Both the position numbers and the translations under genes were made by a program. From NCBI GenBank assembly GCA_963277665.1, contig OY728152.1, forward strand, positions 1,190,848,357 through 1,190,912,356: a stretch of 64,000 bases of DNA. The letters are read 5' to 3'. Under the pieces are notes generated by a model, which was given only the letters and a program-made list of their open reading frames with translations, was not told where the DNA came from and ran no database searches. Position 1 is the stretch's first letter. Each line of letters begins with the position of its first letter. This DNA is from Viscum album. Lineage: Eukaryota > Streptophyta > Magnoliopsida > Santalales > Viscaceae. Of the stretch, positions 26,290 through 39,324 are shown piece by piece.

Positions 26290-29200
26290 TGTCACGACGC
26301 ATCCTCGAGGCCTGTGCCGTGACTACCCCTAGCCCGCCTTCCATAGGCCAGGGGACAGAGACTAGCACCAAAGGCGTAAATACCTAAGCTGGGAAGGCAT
26401 TGCCTTTATAAATTGTAAACACACCCAATAGAGTGTGCACCTGGAAATAAAAAACTAAGTAAAAATATATACAAAAGATGTGATGGAAAGAAAAAGGGGT
26501 CAAAAATACAATCCCAACAATAAAGTAGAAGGAAATGAAAAACATGTACAACTAAAAAGAAAAACTGCTTGTAGGTGTCTAGAAGCTCCTGGATCATCCA
26601 CCACGGATCCCAGCTAAAGGGTAGGTACAAATAGCCTATTCAGTGCTCCACGTCCGTCCGTCTCCTCCAGGTACCGACTTGTCGTGAGGTCCACCTATGG
26701 GTACCGTCCAGTCCTCGTACACACTGCATCGTTCAACGCTGTCCGTCGTCTGGATCCAACACAACGATGTGCGGGCATAGCCTGTGAAGGGGTGAGTATA
26801 AATATATATAGTAGGGACTCGATACCCTCAAGGTCTCACAAAATCCAAAAAGGATAAACTACAAGTATAAACAACGGATAACCATTACTTAGGTATATTC
26901 CCATACATATACCTAAGTTATCTAGTAACACATCTCAATCATGAGAAAAACACAAAAGTAAAGACTCATCTCAAACTAGGATTATCATTATAGAAACCAT
27001 GGCATCTGGAGAACTCCTCCTCTATTTAGAATAGTGGGCCTGTCACGACACCAAGGCACTTCTCACTAGCCTTGGAATGCTGAGGTACTCCTCCGGTCGA
27101 GTATCGTGGGTCTGCTGCCAACAACCGGGCGGTACTCCACTGTGGGTCTGCCGCCAAACACCAGACACTCCCCCTAATAGCCTGCAGAGGTACTCCTCCT
27201 ATCGAGTACCGCAGAGCTGCCACCAAATACCAGGCGCTCCTCCGTAATGGGTCTACCGCCAACTACCAAGCGCTCCCAACTAGGCTAGTCGAATCGGTCA
27301 AGCAGTCATCAGGTCAGTCAGCTACTAGGTATCTGCACTCTATCTACTCATCACAGGAAGGATATGCTCTCCGATCTACAAGGAATAACTCCAAATATCA
27401 CGAAGTCTCATGTAGAAGTATCTCAAAGTTCCTCCATGTCATAGGGGTCTCAACGCAATCGACGACGCGTCAATCAGATGCCCAGTCTGTGAGATATTAG
27501 CCTTTTAGTCCCTGGGGCTTGGATGGTTTTTTGTACAAACCAACCTGACAATGTCTCAACTATACCCCGAACTCCCATGGGGTATTCTAAAAGGGACGGT
27601 TTCGTTCCAAGAATATCGGCGCCGCTGACGGTTTATCAAACGGAAAACCGTATCCCATGATATGGACGAAGAGGTATAAGCGGGCTATAGTGGGTCCGAA
27701 CCGGGGTCTGACCCAGTATGCGGGTCCGAACCAGTCTGAGTAAATATCCAGGCACGAAGGGGCAGCCCAGCTTGAAGGCGGCCTGGCCGAGGGAGGCCCA
27801 TCCCAAGGGAGTCCCATCCCGAGGGCGGCCCGGCTGGCCACACCTCAGGGGGGGGGGGGGGGGGTTGGGGCGCCCCTTATTTCCAAAGGAACTGGTTCTA
27901 GGCGACGGTTCGGTGAACTGAGGGACCCGAGGGGTCCCGCCTGTAGTGCGCACCGGCAACCATCTTAGTCGGTCGCCCTGGTTCCTCCACCTCAGTGCGC
28001 CGGTGCCGCGGTCCTACTGTCCTCCGCGCGGCGCGACGACGCTGTGCCTCCTCCTCTGCGGCCTAGCCTGGCCGCGCCCTCCCGCTCCTCCATTCGGCAC
28101 GATGACGTCGCGCTCATCTTCTGTCCACCGCGGCCCTTTTGGCCGCAGGTCTTCCTTCAGGCACGGTGCAACGACACCACACCCCTCCGGAACGGATGCA
28201 CCTCGGTTCTCTATGCGGCATGACAGAGCCTCACCCTTGTGGAGACCCAGCGGCCTTGCACTGCCAGCTTCTTCACATTCGGCTCGTTGTTGGTCACTGC
28301 GTGTACTACCTCCATCATTTTCAAACATGAAAAAACATAAGGGGAGGGTCGGGCTGTGTTCGTGCGGTCCGAGCCCTCCTTGTCATGGCGAACCATAATC
28401 CACAAATTTGAATGATGAAGAATAAGGGTTTATACTCATATATAAATTAACTCAAATCCCCCTACCTCGAGTTCGATGATGTTTACAGAGTCACGGGAAG
28501 GTGGAGTCGTTCCATCAATGTCGGAGAAGGAAGAGTGTACTCCTCGTTGGCGGACGAGCGTTTAAAGGTGAGGAAGTCGAAGAAGACATCAACGTTCTTC
28601 GTGGGTGTCGTTTCCCTTTCTTTCCCCAGTTGAAGAAGGAAAAATATGGCGTCGTTCTTCATTAGAGATAAAAGGATCCTCCCTAGAACTCCCCTTTCCC
28701 CATTCCACCTTGGAATAATTCCCAACAAAATGAAATAATAGCTTTGCCTATTATTTTATTGTTGGCATGAATTTGAAATTTTTTAAAATTAATTAAGTTA
28801 CCTCACTAATTTAATGGGTGAAGCTGGCCTAATTAATTGGGGGATGAAGGTGAAGAATTTCAAAGGTTTCCCCCACTTTATGGAGAGTTACAAGAGGGTT
28901 AAAGCTCATGTGGGCCCCACCCCTTTTATTGAAAGTGAGGTTAAAACTTCAGGTGAGCCCCACCAAATATTATCCTACCAAGGGAGTTTATGTGCGGGTG
29001 GTTCCCACCTCTAACCTCCCTTTGGAGGTTTTATCCACCTCAATTAAAAATAATTACACCTTATGTTTTTTTAATTTAATTAAACCCCCCCCCCCAAAAA
29101 AAACTATCTTCTATTCAAGTTAAAAAGCAACTGCGGTGAAGGTATCACTAAGCAATCACCGACGCTGCGAGTTCAATGGTGCCCTCAGATTTCAATTCTG

Positions 29201-29383
29201 AGCACCGATTCAAAGGTTATAAAATCCCAAACGTACGTTTACCGAACGTACCCAAACCAAACTTCAGAATTTGATTCTGGGCACACTAGGCCTTGGAATC
29301 AAGCACTGTCAGAAACTGCAGACTCATAAAATTCCCATATGTTTAAGAAAAAAAAATTTCCATAGAAATTTCAGGTCTTTGCA
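26290..29383 (-). mobile_element. Solo LTR of family A
   Basis: Begins TGTCACGACGCATCC and ends TCAGGTCTTTGCA (TG...CA, 3094 bp), matching the LTR at 3619-6750 from end to end apart from the GC-rich middle. GTTTT flanks it on both sides, so it is a complete unit with no internal region. This is the expected product of recombination between the two LTRs of one element. There is no primer site or gag next to it. The family hairpin near 26793 has kept TGAGTAT but lost the partner arm. A long G run at about 27847-27864 and a C run near 29085 are homopolymer tracts. Confidence 0.92.
27640..28400. other. GC-rich core of the solo LTR
   Basis: A GC-rich island in AT-rich DNA. A plus-strand reading of 150 codons (27946-28398) and a minus-strand one (28014-28328) are open, but neither has a recognisable domain. 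The right flank (GTGTACTACCTCCATCATT near 28302) matches LTR A near 5718, yet the middle does not resemble LTR A's GCC-rich repeats. Open frames here are probably a by-product of high GC. Confidence 0.6.
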
Positions 29384-29388
29384 GTTTT
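29384..29388. repeat. Target site duplication of solo LTR, right
   Basis: GTTTT immediately after the LTR's CA; identical to 26285-26289. Confidence 0.85.
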
Positions 29389-32159
29389 ATGAAAGATAAC
29401 ACATTTTACCTTTATGTGACTTTACCCTCATTCATGACATTTTTTATACTAATGTGTGGGTATTTATTAACACATTAATGATTAATTTTATTAAAATAAA
29501 ATTTTATTTGTGATATATAAAATGTATTATGATAATTTTCATTTTAAAATATCTCTTATAATCTATGATTGATTTTATTGATACCTAAATGATTATTTTT
29601 GAGTCATTAATTAGTCAATTTGAATTTAGGAAGTTATGTATATATATAGTAATGTGGTTAATAATCTTCATAAAAAAATAAATTTATTGGTTTAAATAGG
29701 TACACTATATCATTGGTTTATTTAGACATCGTGTTGCTTATAAATAAAGCTATCCAACTCTCCAGGTTTATTTCAATGGACAGATACACATAAAAAATGA
29801 TGGTGTTACAATAAAACTAAGAGATATATTTCAAAATATCACATAAATAGGTATAAATATTTTTGAAAGTCTATATTTAGACCATTAAATATCTTATATT
29901 TTAAATTAAACAAAATTGGATCCACTTTCCAAGGGAAATACATTAATTATAGTTTAAAGTTCTTAATATTTACAAGGTTTCCACTCCTCTCATTTATAAA
30001 AGGGACCCTCATATCATCACATATTCACAAAAATTTATTACTAATAATGGAACAATATATATCCAAATACATCCAAAAATCTCCTACACACCTCCAATAT
30101 CTCCTTGATTCACCATAATACAATTCCTATAATACTTAATGTGGTGGAAAATCAAGATACCTAAGGAAATGTTATAATTTTAATTGAATTATTTATTGTT
30201 TATTTATTCTTATAACTCCTTAAATTATATTCTATCTTTAATAATATATTTAAATTAGAATTATTAATATAATAAAATATTATTATATTAATTTAGGCCT
30301 ATTTTATACCTCATTTTCATCCTTTTGAAAATGAAAATGTCACCTGGGCATATGTATAGAATACCACCTCTACGAAGCAATGTATTTTATTTTTCATAAT
30401 CACATAACATTGATGGTTATAGAGATATATTTAATTTATATATAAGTTTTTTATAGAATAAATTTTGTTCTATATAGGAAAAAAATCTACCTTCTTACAC
30501 CCATTCATTGAGAAATGGAAATGTAATTATCGTGAACATGGGACATACCACCTCCATGAAGAAGTGTATTTCATTTTTCATTACCATATCTCATGAGTAG
30601 ACCTGAGGATATAATAATGATTAAATGTAATATTTATAAAATTATTATGATTATAGGAATGTATTCCATTATCTAATATATTTCCTTATTATCTATTATA
30701 AAAATTTAAACGTCATTGATGTGTACAAGCAGACTACCGACTGCATGAAACAATGCTTTTAATTTTTCATTAATTCCATATAAGGTTTGTTCTAAAATTA
30801 TATTTAATTTAAATATAATATAATCATAATGTTATTACGATTATTGAGATTATGGAACTATGACTACATTGACCATAGTAAACACATCGAAGCTATTCTC
30901 GACTCAAGGATGACAAAACTGTCCAAAATAAACTCAAAAAATTTAATAACTAAATACGACATGGTAATAATTTAAATAAAAGAAATAATTATAATTTAAT
31001 GAAAATTAAATGTATTATAGTTAAATTTAAAAAATTGAGATATTTTAATTATTCACGAGTTATATAAAAATGATGAAATATGTTATTCCGGGAAAGTGAT
31101 TTATCATATCATTTCCATTTTTTGAGACTTGCATCAGTCTATGCATATATTCTCAATAATGTTTTGTTGAAAATTTTATAGGGATTTATTTTATATTTCA
31201 TTTATAGAAATGTAAGTGGTTTATAGGTCATTTTATTTTTCTCCACTTCAATTTTCTTCTAATTTAAAAGTCAATGAATTAATAAATGAATTTCATTAAA
31301 ACCATGTCTTAAGAAGTTTTCCTTCAAACTATCGTCCATTAATTTCGATGTTTATAAAAATGTTTCCTAAAAAATATTAGCTATATTTCACTGATAATTT
31401 AAATTATTTTTAAACTATCTTGAAATTTTTACTATGGTTTTAAAATATAATATTTTAAACACTTTTATAATAGATAAATTTTCAATCTTTTTACCAAATT
31501 TTAAAAGTTTTTTAAAATTCACCACATGAGAATACTTTAAAATCAACATAGGTGTTATTAATCAACATCATTTATCTAAATTTTTTCATAATTTATCAAA
31601 TAATATCCCATTAATATTATGTTGGTAATTTTTGAATTTTATTATTTTAAAATAAAAATATTTTTATCCTTATCTATTTGAGATGATTGAATGTTATTTA
31701 GATTAAGGGTTTAGAAGATTGTTATGATTCAAAAGTTAATGATTATTCATGTTTTTTCATGGAATGGTTCCTATAAATTTTAGATGATGATGGATGATAC
31801 TGAGATATATCCCTCCAATTAATTAGTTAATTATATAATCCATAGAGAAGTGATGATTTATAATTGCTATTTATGAGTCATTATATATGAGTGAAACCCA
31901 CATAAATAAGGGTGATGTATATATTGTACCATGTTTCCGTAATGGTTTTCTATTATTATTATGAATTTTAATTGAAATATTGTGATTTTAAAAATATGGT
32001 ATATGATTTTTTAATAGTAAATGGTTATTCTTAAATGAAAATTCTTTTCACATGTTCAGATTACTTCACAAGATACCTTCATGGTTTTTCTATACTCGTT
32101 ATGAGTTATGAGGGTTCCAAAAAATAATGGTTAATTTCACAAGGCTATTTATGTCAGTA
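29389..32159. other. AT-rich stretch without recognisable gene
   Basis: Strongly AT-rich with no domain-bearing ORF. The only structure noticed is the 3-copy repeat at about 30300-30800, listed separately. Confidence 0.6.
30300..30800. repeat. Three diverged tandem copies, about 185-bp period
   Basis: A block recurs at 30363 (ACCACCTCTACGAAGCAATG), 30547 (ACCACCTCCATGAAGAAGTG) and 30736 (ACCGACTGCATGAAACAATG). Each is followed by TATTT(T/C)ATTTTTCAT or a close variant. Spacings are 184 and 189 bp. Upstream GAAAATG(A)AAATGT-like and downstream AT-rich parts also correspond. The length falls in the range of plant satellite monomers, but three copies do not make an array. Confidence 0.7.
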
Positions 32160-33075
32160 ATGTGTGGGATGGGCCTGTAAAGGGCTCTGCGTCCAGGTCT
32201 CCCACCCATCGTCGCCTTCTGCTCTCCCGCCAGCTGTTCTCCTCTGCCTCTCTCGTCGGCATGCTCGCGATGTGCTCTCTCCCAGTTTCAACACTGCACA
32301 GGCTCGTCAACATCCTCGACAATTTGCATCTCTGTGCGTCCTTCTTTCCGTTCTAGCTTCTGATTTGGGTAGGGTTTCATTAGGTGGCAAGATGCTGGTC
32401 CAGGTGTGGGTTTCAGGTGCTGTGTTTTGGGGGTTCCGTCGATTTCACCGTTGTCCATGCGAGATTCGGGTAGATATGGCCTTTGGGTGTAGATCTAAGG
32501 GTGGCGATGAGATTTTCTCTTATCCTTCATCCGGGATGCTGTCGACCAGAGATCTGGTGATGTTTCTTAATGATTGTTTTGTCATATTTGTTTTTGTATG
32601 GTTTCTAGGATGGCGTTTTCTACGCCGGTGAGTTTGTTTTGGCGATGGTGCTTCGACGAGGACTGCGTTTTTTTACGCCGGCTCGTTTGATTTGGCGATG
32701 GCGCTTCGACGGAGGCTTGCCAGATGTTCTTTCCTTCACTCATTGTGGTTTCTTTGCAAGGGTTTGATGAAATTTTTGGATTGTTTTGGATTTATTCCTG
32801 GTTGGCTTGAATTTGTTGCTGTGCGGGATAATTTTTTGATGTTGGTGGAAATCCCGGCTCATGGGAAAGTGATTTGATGACGACGAAGTGGCACGTGGTG
32901 ATGGATCTCAGTCTGAGGCATGGCTTGATTGTAGGTGTGAAGCAGTGCACTGATAGGTTTGGTTTTGAAATGTGAATTTTGAATTGGCCCTGTATGTTTT
33001 GACGTGGTGTGTGGATGTGGTGAAGGGCTGTACTGTGTACCAGAAACCCTCAAACCGGCCTTCAGAAAATGAAAA
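32160..33075 (+). other. GC-rich island of unknown origin (possible captured exon or LINE 5' end)
   Basis: A sharp change from AT-rich DNA to a C/T-rich, GC-rich segment. It contains CCTTCTGCTCTCCCGCC-like pyrimidine stretches and TAGGGTTT (the reverse of the telo-box AAACCCTA) near 32370, both common near plant transcription starts. Open frames exist (32164-32631, 155 codons; 32692-32877), but I recognise no domain. A 53-bp tandem duplication lies at 32621-32715. It could be the first exon of a host gene or gene fragment, a piece captured by a transposon, or a LINE 5' end. No terminal structure was found that would decide. Confidence 0.45.
32621..32715. repeat. 53-bp tandem duplication in the GC-rich island
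   Basis: TACGCCGGTGAGTTTG...GGCGATGGTGCTTCGACGAGG at 32621 is repeated with changes from 32674 as TACGCCGGCTCGTTTG...GGCGATGGCGCTTCGACGGAGG. Confidence 0.8.
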
Positions 33076-36000
33076 AAATGGTTTAACAACTTTATTATTA
33101 CCTCAGATGATTTTTTTCTTATTTTATATAAAATTTCTATGTTAGGAATAATGATTTTATGGATCATGTTTCAATGTGTATTAATAAATTATGTTATGCA
33201 CTTTGGTTACATTCTCATTCCCTTATGATCATCTTAAGGTCACATATTATCTTTCGTTTTGAAATAATATGTTCAACATCATTGAGTTTTTGTGATAAAT
33301 GTTATAATATATTAATTTTTCTAAGTAATGATGATGAGTTTTACATATGATTTTTCTATATGGGAATTATCTAGGGATAATGTTTTGGAAGATATTGAAG
33401 TGCACTTATAAAATAAGAAAATATCCATATAATGGAAAAATAACCATTTTATGATAAAGGTATGGTTTTTTACTATATAATAGTTTTCTTGATTCTTTGA
33501 AACTCGAAATCTAAATGGTATTGCATATGTAAGTAATATATTATTTATTAATGTCTTTTTTGTTATAGAAATTTTAAAAACTCTAGATTTATAGGATATC
33601 AATTCCAGTAAGTAAAAATTTTTTTGTGGAACCTGATCCACTTTTATGGGTTATGGGAGTAATATTCATAGATATTAATTTTTTCAAAACTACTATGTCA
33701 TTAAAAGTTATTTAAATAGTTTTATTGAATTTGATAATGATTTTTTAATTTAAAAGTGTTAGTAATATATGATAATTGATCAAGAGAATGATCTCTGAGT
33801 AATCCATGTGGTAGTAATAAAAAATACTATTCTATAATTTTTCATGATATGATGATTTATCAAACTAAATTATGATCATTAGATGGTACATTATCATCTA
33901 ATTATTATATTGGGTTTTGGAAGATTTTGAGCCTCAACAATATAATGAAAACTAGAAGCATGTATTTTTTCTTATATGCTTGCGTAAATATTAAGAAACT
34001 ATATAAGTCAAAAAAATCCAATACTCCCCTAATTTATTTTTAATCTCCCAAATAGTAGATAATGATCTATAATAATTAAATTCAAGAAACATGAATTATT
34101 TTAAAATTCCAGTGATAACAAAATTCACAACACTTTATCAAACAAAATCCATAGTATATAAGATTAATCAAGTAGAAGGAGAATTGAATAATAAACCTAA
34201 GAAGTTAACAGATTTTAAAGTTATGAAATTGAAGATAATAAATTACTAATTAGTAACACAAATAATTATAAAGTGTGATTAAAAAATAGAATTCAAATTT
34301 GAATAAATTTAATGAACTCAGTCATTACAAATCTTTCCCCACTAAATTAATCACTAAAAATGTAACAGACTTTTATTTGTTGTATTATAACCAATAGGGA
34401 AATAATACAACTAAAAATTTATAAAATTATAAATCAACTAAAACTCCCCTATAATGGAATTTTTTATCTCCTTAAATTACCTCTTCAAGACCATTTAGGA
34501 TTAGTGAATGATGTAATTGTAACAATGTTATTGTAGATACATTTCTTGTAGGGGTGAAAAATTCTAAACTATTAGCCTGTTCCTATAAATTCACACATAC
34601 CATGATCTCATAGAGATTCCGCCTTCGTGGGCTTATTAACAAATGTTTCATTCAGTTTTGGAATTTTATGATTTTGTTAAAGATATTTTATGGAGAAATT
34701 CCTCAAAATTTACACATTCTAGATGTCTTTCCTTATTTGTTAATTATGACCCATTCTTCCAATATAGTTCCTCTTATTCTAGATAAATCCACATCAAATT
34801 TATAAAGTGTTTTAAAATTGTAAAATTTTATAGAATACAAATTATAATTATTTTATATTATTTATGTTAATGACAAAGAAGTACAATAAAGAGTATCATA
34901 GATGATAATATAATATCAATACCCCTTCTTCAATGATTATTCAATAAATTACTAAGAAAATAAATCCCCTTGGAATATGATTTAAAGTAATAAATTTAAA
35001 TTATATCCCAACGTTCACTTCACATCCTATATATTATGTCATGATTTACATATGATTGTATATAATATGTAGGAATATGTACATCTCTTCTATTTTAGCT
35101 AGAAATATCCTCCTATCCTTACTAATGATCCGGTAAAATAACTCCCCTGTTTCTTGTAGTAGAAAGATGTCATAAGATATGGATGTCACTATTTAAACAC
35201 TAAAAATAGTGTATCATGGAAATTTCATGATAATCTCATATCATTAAAAATTATTATTATTTTACTTATAATATATCTAAATGAACTTCAATAATTCCCA
35301 TTCCACCTCATATGTGATGATTAAATAATTACTTGTAATGAATCTATATTATGTCTATATATACTAGCCTCCTCATTATAAGTAATATATCATAAGGTTG
35401 ATATCAAAATTCCATATCAAATGAATTAATAGGTTTCTTGTACATTTATTTTCAATAGTGATTATATCTGTATATCATAAGTAGTGGTACCCATAATAGT
35501 TGGTGATAAATAGGTGTCGCTCTATTGTGATTTATCATAGATTTTGATATAGAAACATTACTATAAAGTGATATACATATTTATTAAATAATTCAAAAAT
35601 CATTAAAAATAATACATACTTGTCACTAAATATAATATCATCATTAATAAGTTTCTAAAAAAATTAAATACTTATATGGTTTGATTAGTGAAACATTTTC
35701 CTATAATTAATGAATTAAATCCAACAGAAATGAATTCTTAATCATTTTATTTCCAAATTAATCAATCCAAAAAAATTGAAATTCTGGATAAAATGAGATT
35801 AATTTTATATTCATTAAAAAAATAATGTGTTACTTATAGAATATCTGAATATACCTTAAATTAATTTTTTTGAATAAAATTAATTTTATATTAAAAAAAT
35901 ATTATTATCAGTTATCACTTATCATAATCATCAACATATGAAACCAATGCTAGGATCTATCTTCAATAACTTCCTACTCTGAAATATATAATTTCTAGCA

Positions 36001-36168
36001 TCTATAATTTATTAACCACATTTTAATAATCCAAAGGATACAAAATTTCTAACTTAAGTGGGGTTAATAAAATATATTTTAAAAATCCAAATTAAATTTC
36101 AAGTTTATATATGAAGAATCCAGTATTACAACTGACATATAATTGTTTTTCAATCACACTTAGTCGTA
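33076..36168. other. AT-rich stretch without recognisable gene
   Basis: AT-rich sequence up to the insertion point of element B. No domain, terminal repeat or RNA gene recognised. Confidence 0.6.
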
Positions 36169-36173
36169 ATAAT
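36169..36173. repeat. Target site duplication of element B, left
   Basis: ATAAT immediately before the 5' LTR; repeated at 47993-47997. Confidence 0.85.
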
Positions 36174-36728
36174 TGTAAGAACCCAATTTTTTCTGCGAAA
36201 GACTTTGGAATATTCTTGATATTATTCCAGAGCTGCGCCTTCAGACGACGTGCGATTCTGTGCCCCGGTGTGGTCGGAATTAAATTTTCAGTGTGTTCAC
36301 CCTGGACACGCCGAATAAATAGGATAACTTCTAAAGAGAGTTTTGGATCAGAGATCTGAGTACACAGATGGGTCCATAATGGGGTGTTTACCCTATGAAC
36401 GACATATAATATGTCAGCGCGGGATGTATGGACCCCTCGCTCACAATCGGAGCGTGGAACAGATAAATTAAATAATTAATTTATTTGTTTAACGGCTTAA
36501 CTCAAGTATCTATTAAACGGTGGATCGTATTGGAAAACCAAGGGCACCGTTGAGTTTGGAGCGTGCCATTTACCCTAGGAGGGGTTTAACTTTCGCAGGC
36601 GCAACCCGTCTGTGAAAAATGGCTGTAGGGGCGTTTTTGTAATTTAATGGCCTCGGGCGTTCAGTTTTATAACTTTTGAACGGGGCCTTAGATTAAAATT
36701 CTGAGACCACCGTTGCGCTCGGAGTGTC

Positions 36729-37028
36729 GTGTTTACCCCATGGGTGCCCTCCTTTTTGTCTGCATCGGGAGTGGAGTTGGGGGCATGTCGGGCGGGGGGT
36801 TTAAGTGTTTCCTACTTAAACACACCCCTCCCTCTTCGTCTTCTTCTTCTTCGCCTAGACAACGGTAGGCGGAAGTCCCCTCCCTCTCCTCCTCCACTCC
36901 GGAAAGGTATCTCCGGTGAGGCGCGGCCACTCCGGCAGGTTGACGACGAAGCGTCATGCTACGCCCAAGAGGTAGGAGGTTTTGGTTTGCATTTTCATTT
37001 CCGAACCTTTGTTTCAATTCAATTATAG
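36729..37028 (+). other. Short LTR open frame, paralleled in the other LTR
   Basis: 99 codons starting MFTPWVPSFLSASG. The matching frame in the 3' LTR (43748-44020) starts MFTPGAPSFLSALG and keeps SVSYLNTPLPL and AHEVGGFGL-like segments with only small length changes. A leader peptide is possible, but the Leu/Ser/Pro-rich composition comes from CT repeats. The frame could stay open simply because both LTRs descend from one sequence. No known domain. Confidence 0.3.
36800..36820 (+). promoter_or_regulatory. LTR hairpin near putative transcription start (5' LTR)
   Basis: TTTAAGT, a 7-base loop, then ACTTAAA form a perfect 7-bp stem, followed by ACACCCCTCC and a CT-rich run. It is unchanged in the 3' LTR at 43819-43839. 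Position and the following CT-rich leader are compatible with a core promoter (TATA-like TTTAA), but no start site is proven. Confidence 0.45.
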
Positions 37029-37560
37029 AATCGAATTACCGTCGAATTTGCAATCAAAGCCCAGGGTCGTGTATTATAAATTCTGATCATTCCAATACAT
37101 CTTTCGGATTTAAAATTCGAGTCTCGACACGCTCGTGTTCATCCACCGAAATTAGCGGGTTTTTGATGTTTTCTGGCCGGTTTTGGGGGTTCCGGCCGTT
37201 TAGCGCGGCGATTCTGCGAGTTGGCACGGCAGAGCGGCAGCGGAGGCCAGGTCAGCAGCGGCAGCTTCAGGTGGAAGGCATGGCGGCGGGGCGTTCGGCT
37301 CCGGGACAACGGCGCGGCGTAGGCTTAGGCGGAGGTGCGGGCTTCTGCGGCTCCGGGACGGCGGCGAGCGTCTCCTCAGGCGGGCACTCCCCAGGCGACG
37401 TCACGGGAGAGGCCGACCGACTGGCCCGGCTGGTGGGCATGCGAGGCCAGGGTCGCATGATGCAACCCCATGGGAGAAAGAGACCTTCCAGTGGCGGGTC
37501 TCCGCGTGGAAAACAGCTGACCGGCCAGCACCGGTCGGTGGTCCCTTTAAAAAAAGTGTT

Positions 37561-37562
37561 TA

Positions 37563-37597
<35 letters not shown>

Positions 37598-37616
37598 CTA
37601 TTATTATTATTGAAAT
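37561..37616. repeat. (AAT)n/(ATT)n microsatellite in 5' LTR B
   Basis: A run of TAA units switches to TAT/ATT units, so the tract is self-complementary. The 3' LTR has a shorter version at 44574-44613. Confidence 0.9.
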
Positions 37617-39324
37617 GATTTATTTATCATAAATTATTTGCAGGGCGCCTGATATGGGCACCGTATGGGGAGACATGTCTCTTAAATTGAGATGGAGATT
37701 TTGAGATGGTCTCAAGAATTTTTAATTCCCGAGACAAGGGGCTCGGGGCACGAGACGATGTTAAGTGTTTTGAAGTTTTCCCGGGGGATCTTGTTTTGGA
37801 CGGCGCAGATGCGTCCGACATCTGTTTTGAGCGCCATCAGTGGCGTTGCGACCCTGGCATCGAGCCAGAGGTTTCCAGTGTTGTTTCGGGCATTGATACC
37901 GGAGTTGAGGTGTGGGACCCACGGAGCGTCTTTTGAGCTGTGTGCATCATTTTGTACCTTTTTCATCGGATGTCCGTTCGGGGTGTGCGAGCAGTCGATT
38001 CTGGGTGTTGTTACGAGGGAATTGCATTGGTGCAGTCTCACCGCTTTAATTCTGCATGCTGGTGCGGGCCCTGTGAGGGTCGTTTGGGCGTTCACGGTGA
38101 GTTTTCCAGCTTTATCACCGGGTGTCCGTTTCAGACAAATGAATAGTCAAACTTGTGTACTTTTTTGAGAGGAAAGCAACGTTGGGATCCGTTCATTGTG
38201 CTTCGGGACTGGGATGCAGGTCCCACGTAGCACCGCTCATGTGTGGTGCGCCATAATGCATCCTTTTCTTCGGATATCTCTTGCACTCAAGTGAGCAGTC
38301 CTTTTGACGTGTTTTCCCGAGGGGATCACAATGGTGCGATGCACCCGACTATTTTCGGGGCCAAGTCTTGGGATCACGGGACGCGGTTCGAGTGTAAGGT
38401 AGTGTTGGTGAATTTTTCATCGGATATCCGTTTGGGGCGAGTAAGTAGTCGATCTCGCATGTTTTTTCCACGAGGATTACAACGGTGTAATCTGTTCAGG
38501 CGTGCGGAGCCTCTTGCGTGATCTTATTAAATGTGGAAGCACAAAAGGTGTACCGGTGGAGGTTCTTCCTGCGGTGTTTGCAGAGAACCCTTGGCGTGTG
38601 ATCACATTCACTCCTGGGAGAGTTATGTTAGCGTTTTAAAGAGATTTGGTTGGCCGTGCCTCAACCGTTGAGGTGGCAAGTTGGAGTTGTTACGTCACAC
38701 CTTCGCGTTGACGTTGGATACTATGTGAACGTTAGCCTTTTGGCTGGAGACTTGGTATACTCTGGGAGTATACGGGAATGCTGGGAGGTACATATGGATG
38801 TTGGTACCTGAGAATATTTGTGCGCTTGGTTGGGGTTGACTTGGGGCCACACGTCGTGTGGGCCCTATGTGCGTGCCATGTTCTACTTTGCGTACCTTTG
38901 ACCTCTCGTGACGTAGAGGGTCCCTTTGTTCTCGTTTATTGACCAGCATGGTTGAGTTTTCCCCTAGTCCTGTTCTCATTTGTTGACCAGTAGTGTTGAG
39001 TTTTCCCCTGGTTCTTTTCTCGTTTGGCCGACAGAGATGGTTTGGTTCCTCTGTTTCTTCAGCTGTGAGGGGTTTCAATACCGTTCCCTTTTCACTGGAC
39101 TGCTACACCATTTACGACTACGTGTTCTCATACAACTTGGGTGTTTTTCCACTTCCTAGGATGAGTTGTCTCAGTCTGCTTTGACAGTGACTCCGCGGAT
39201 TGGAGCATGATCGCCCTGAGTGGCCGGAGGAGTTTCTCCCGTTCCTTTGTGTTCCCTGGTAGAGTTCTTTTGGAATCATTGTGACCAACACTTTATGCGG
39301 GCACCGATCCTCTACCCATGAGGT

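Noticed and set aside
27946..28398. 150-codon plus-strand open frame in the solo LTR
   Set aside because: GC-rich LTR core; overlapping frames on the other strand are equally open; no recognisable domain.
32164..32631. 155-codon open frame in the GC-rich island
   Set aside because: No domain or clear start context, and other frames overlap. Reported only as part of an island of unknown origin.
36956..37618. 220-codon plus-strand open frame in the 5' LTR of element B
   Set aside because: Gly/Arg-rich, ends in the (AAT)n microsatellite as an Ile/Leu run, and is broken in the 3' LTR copy.
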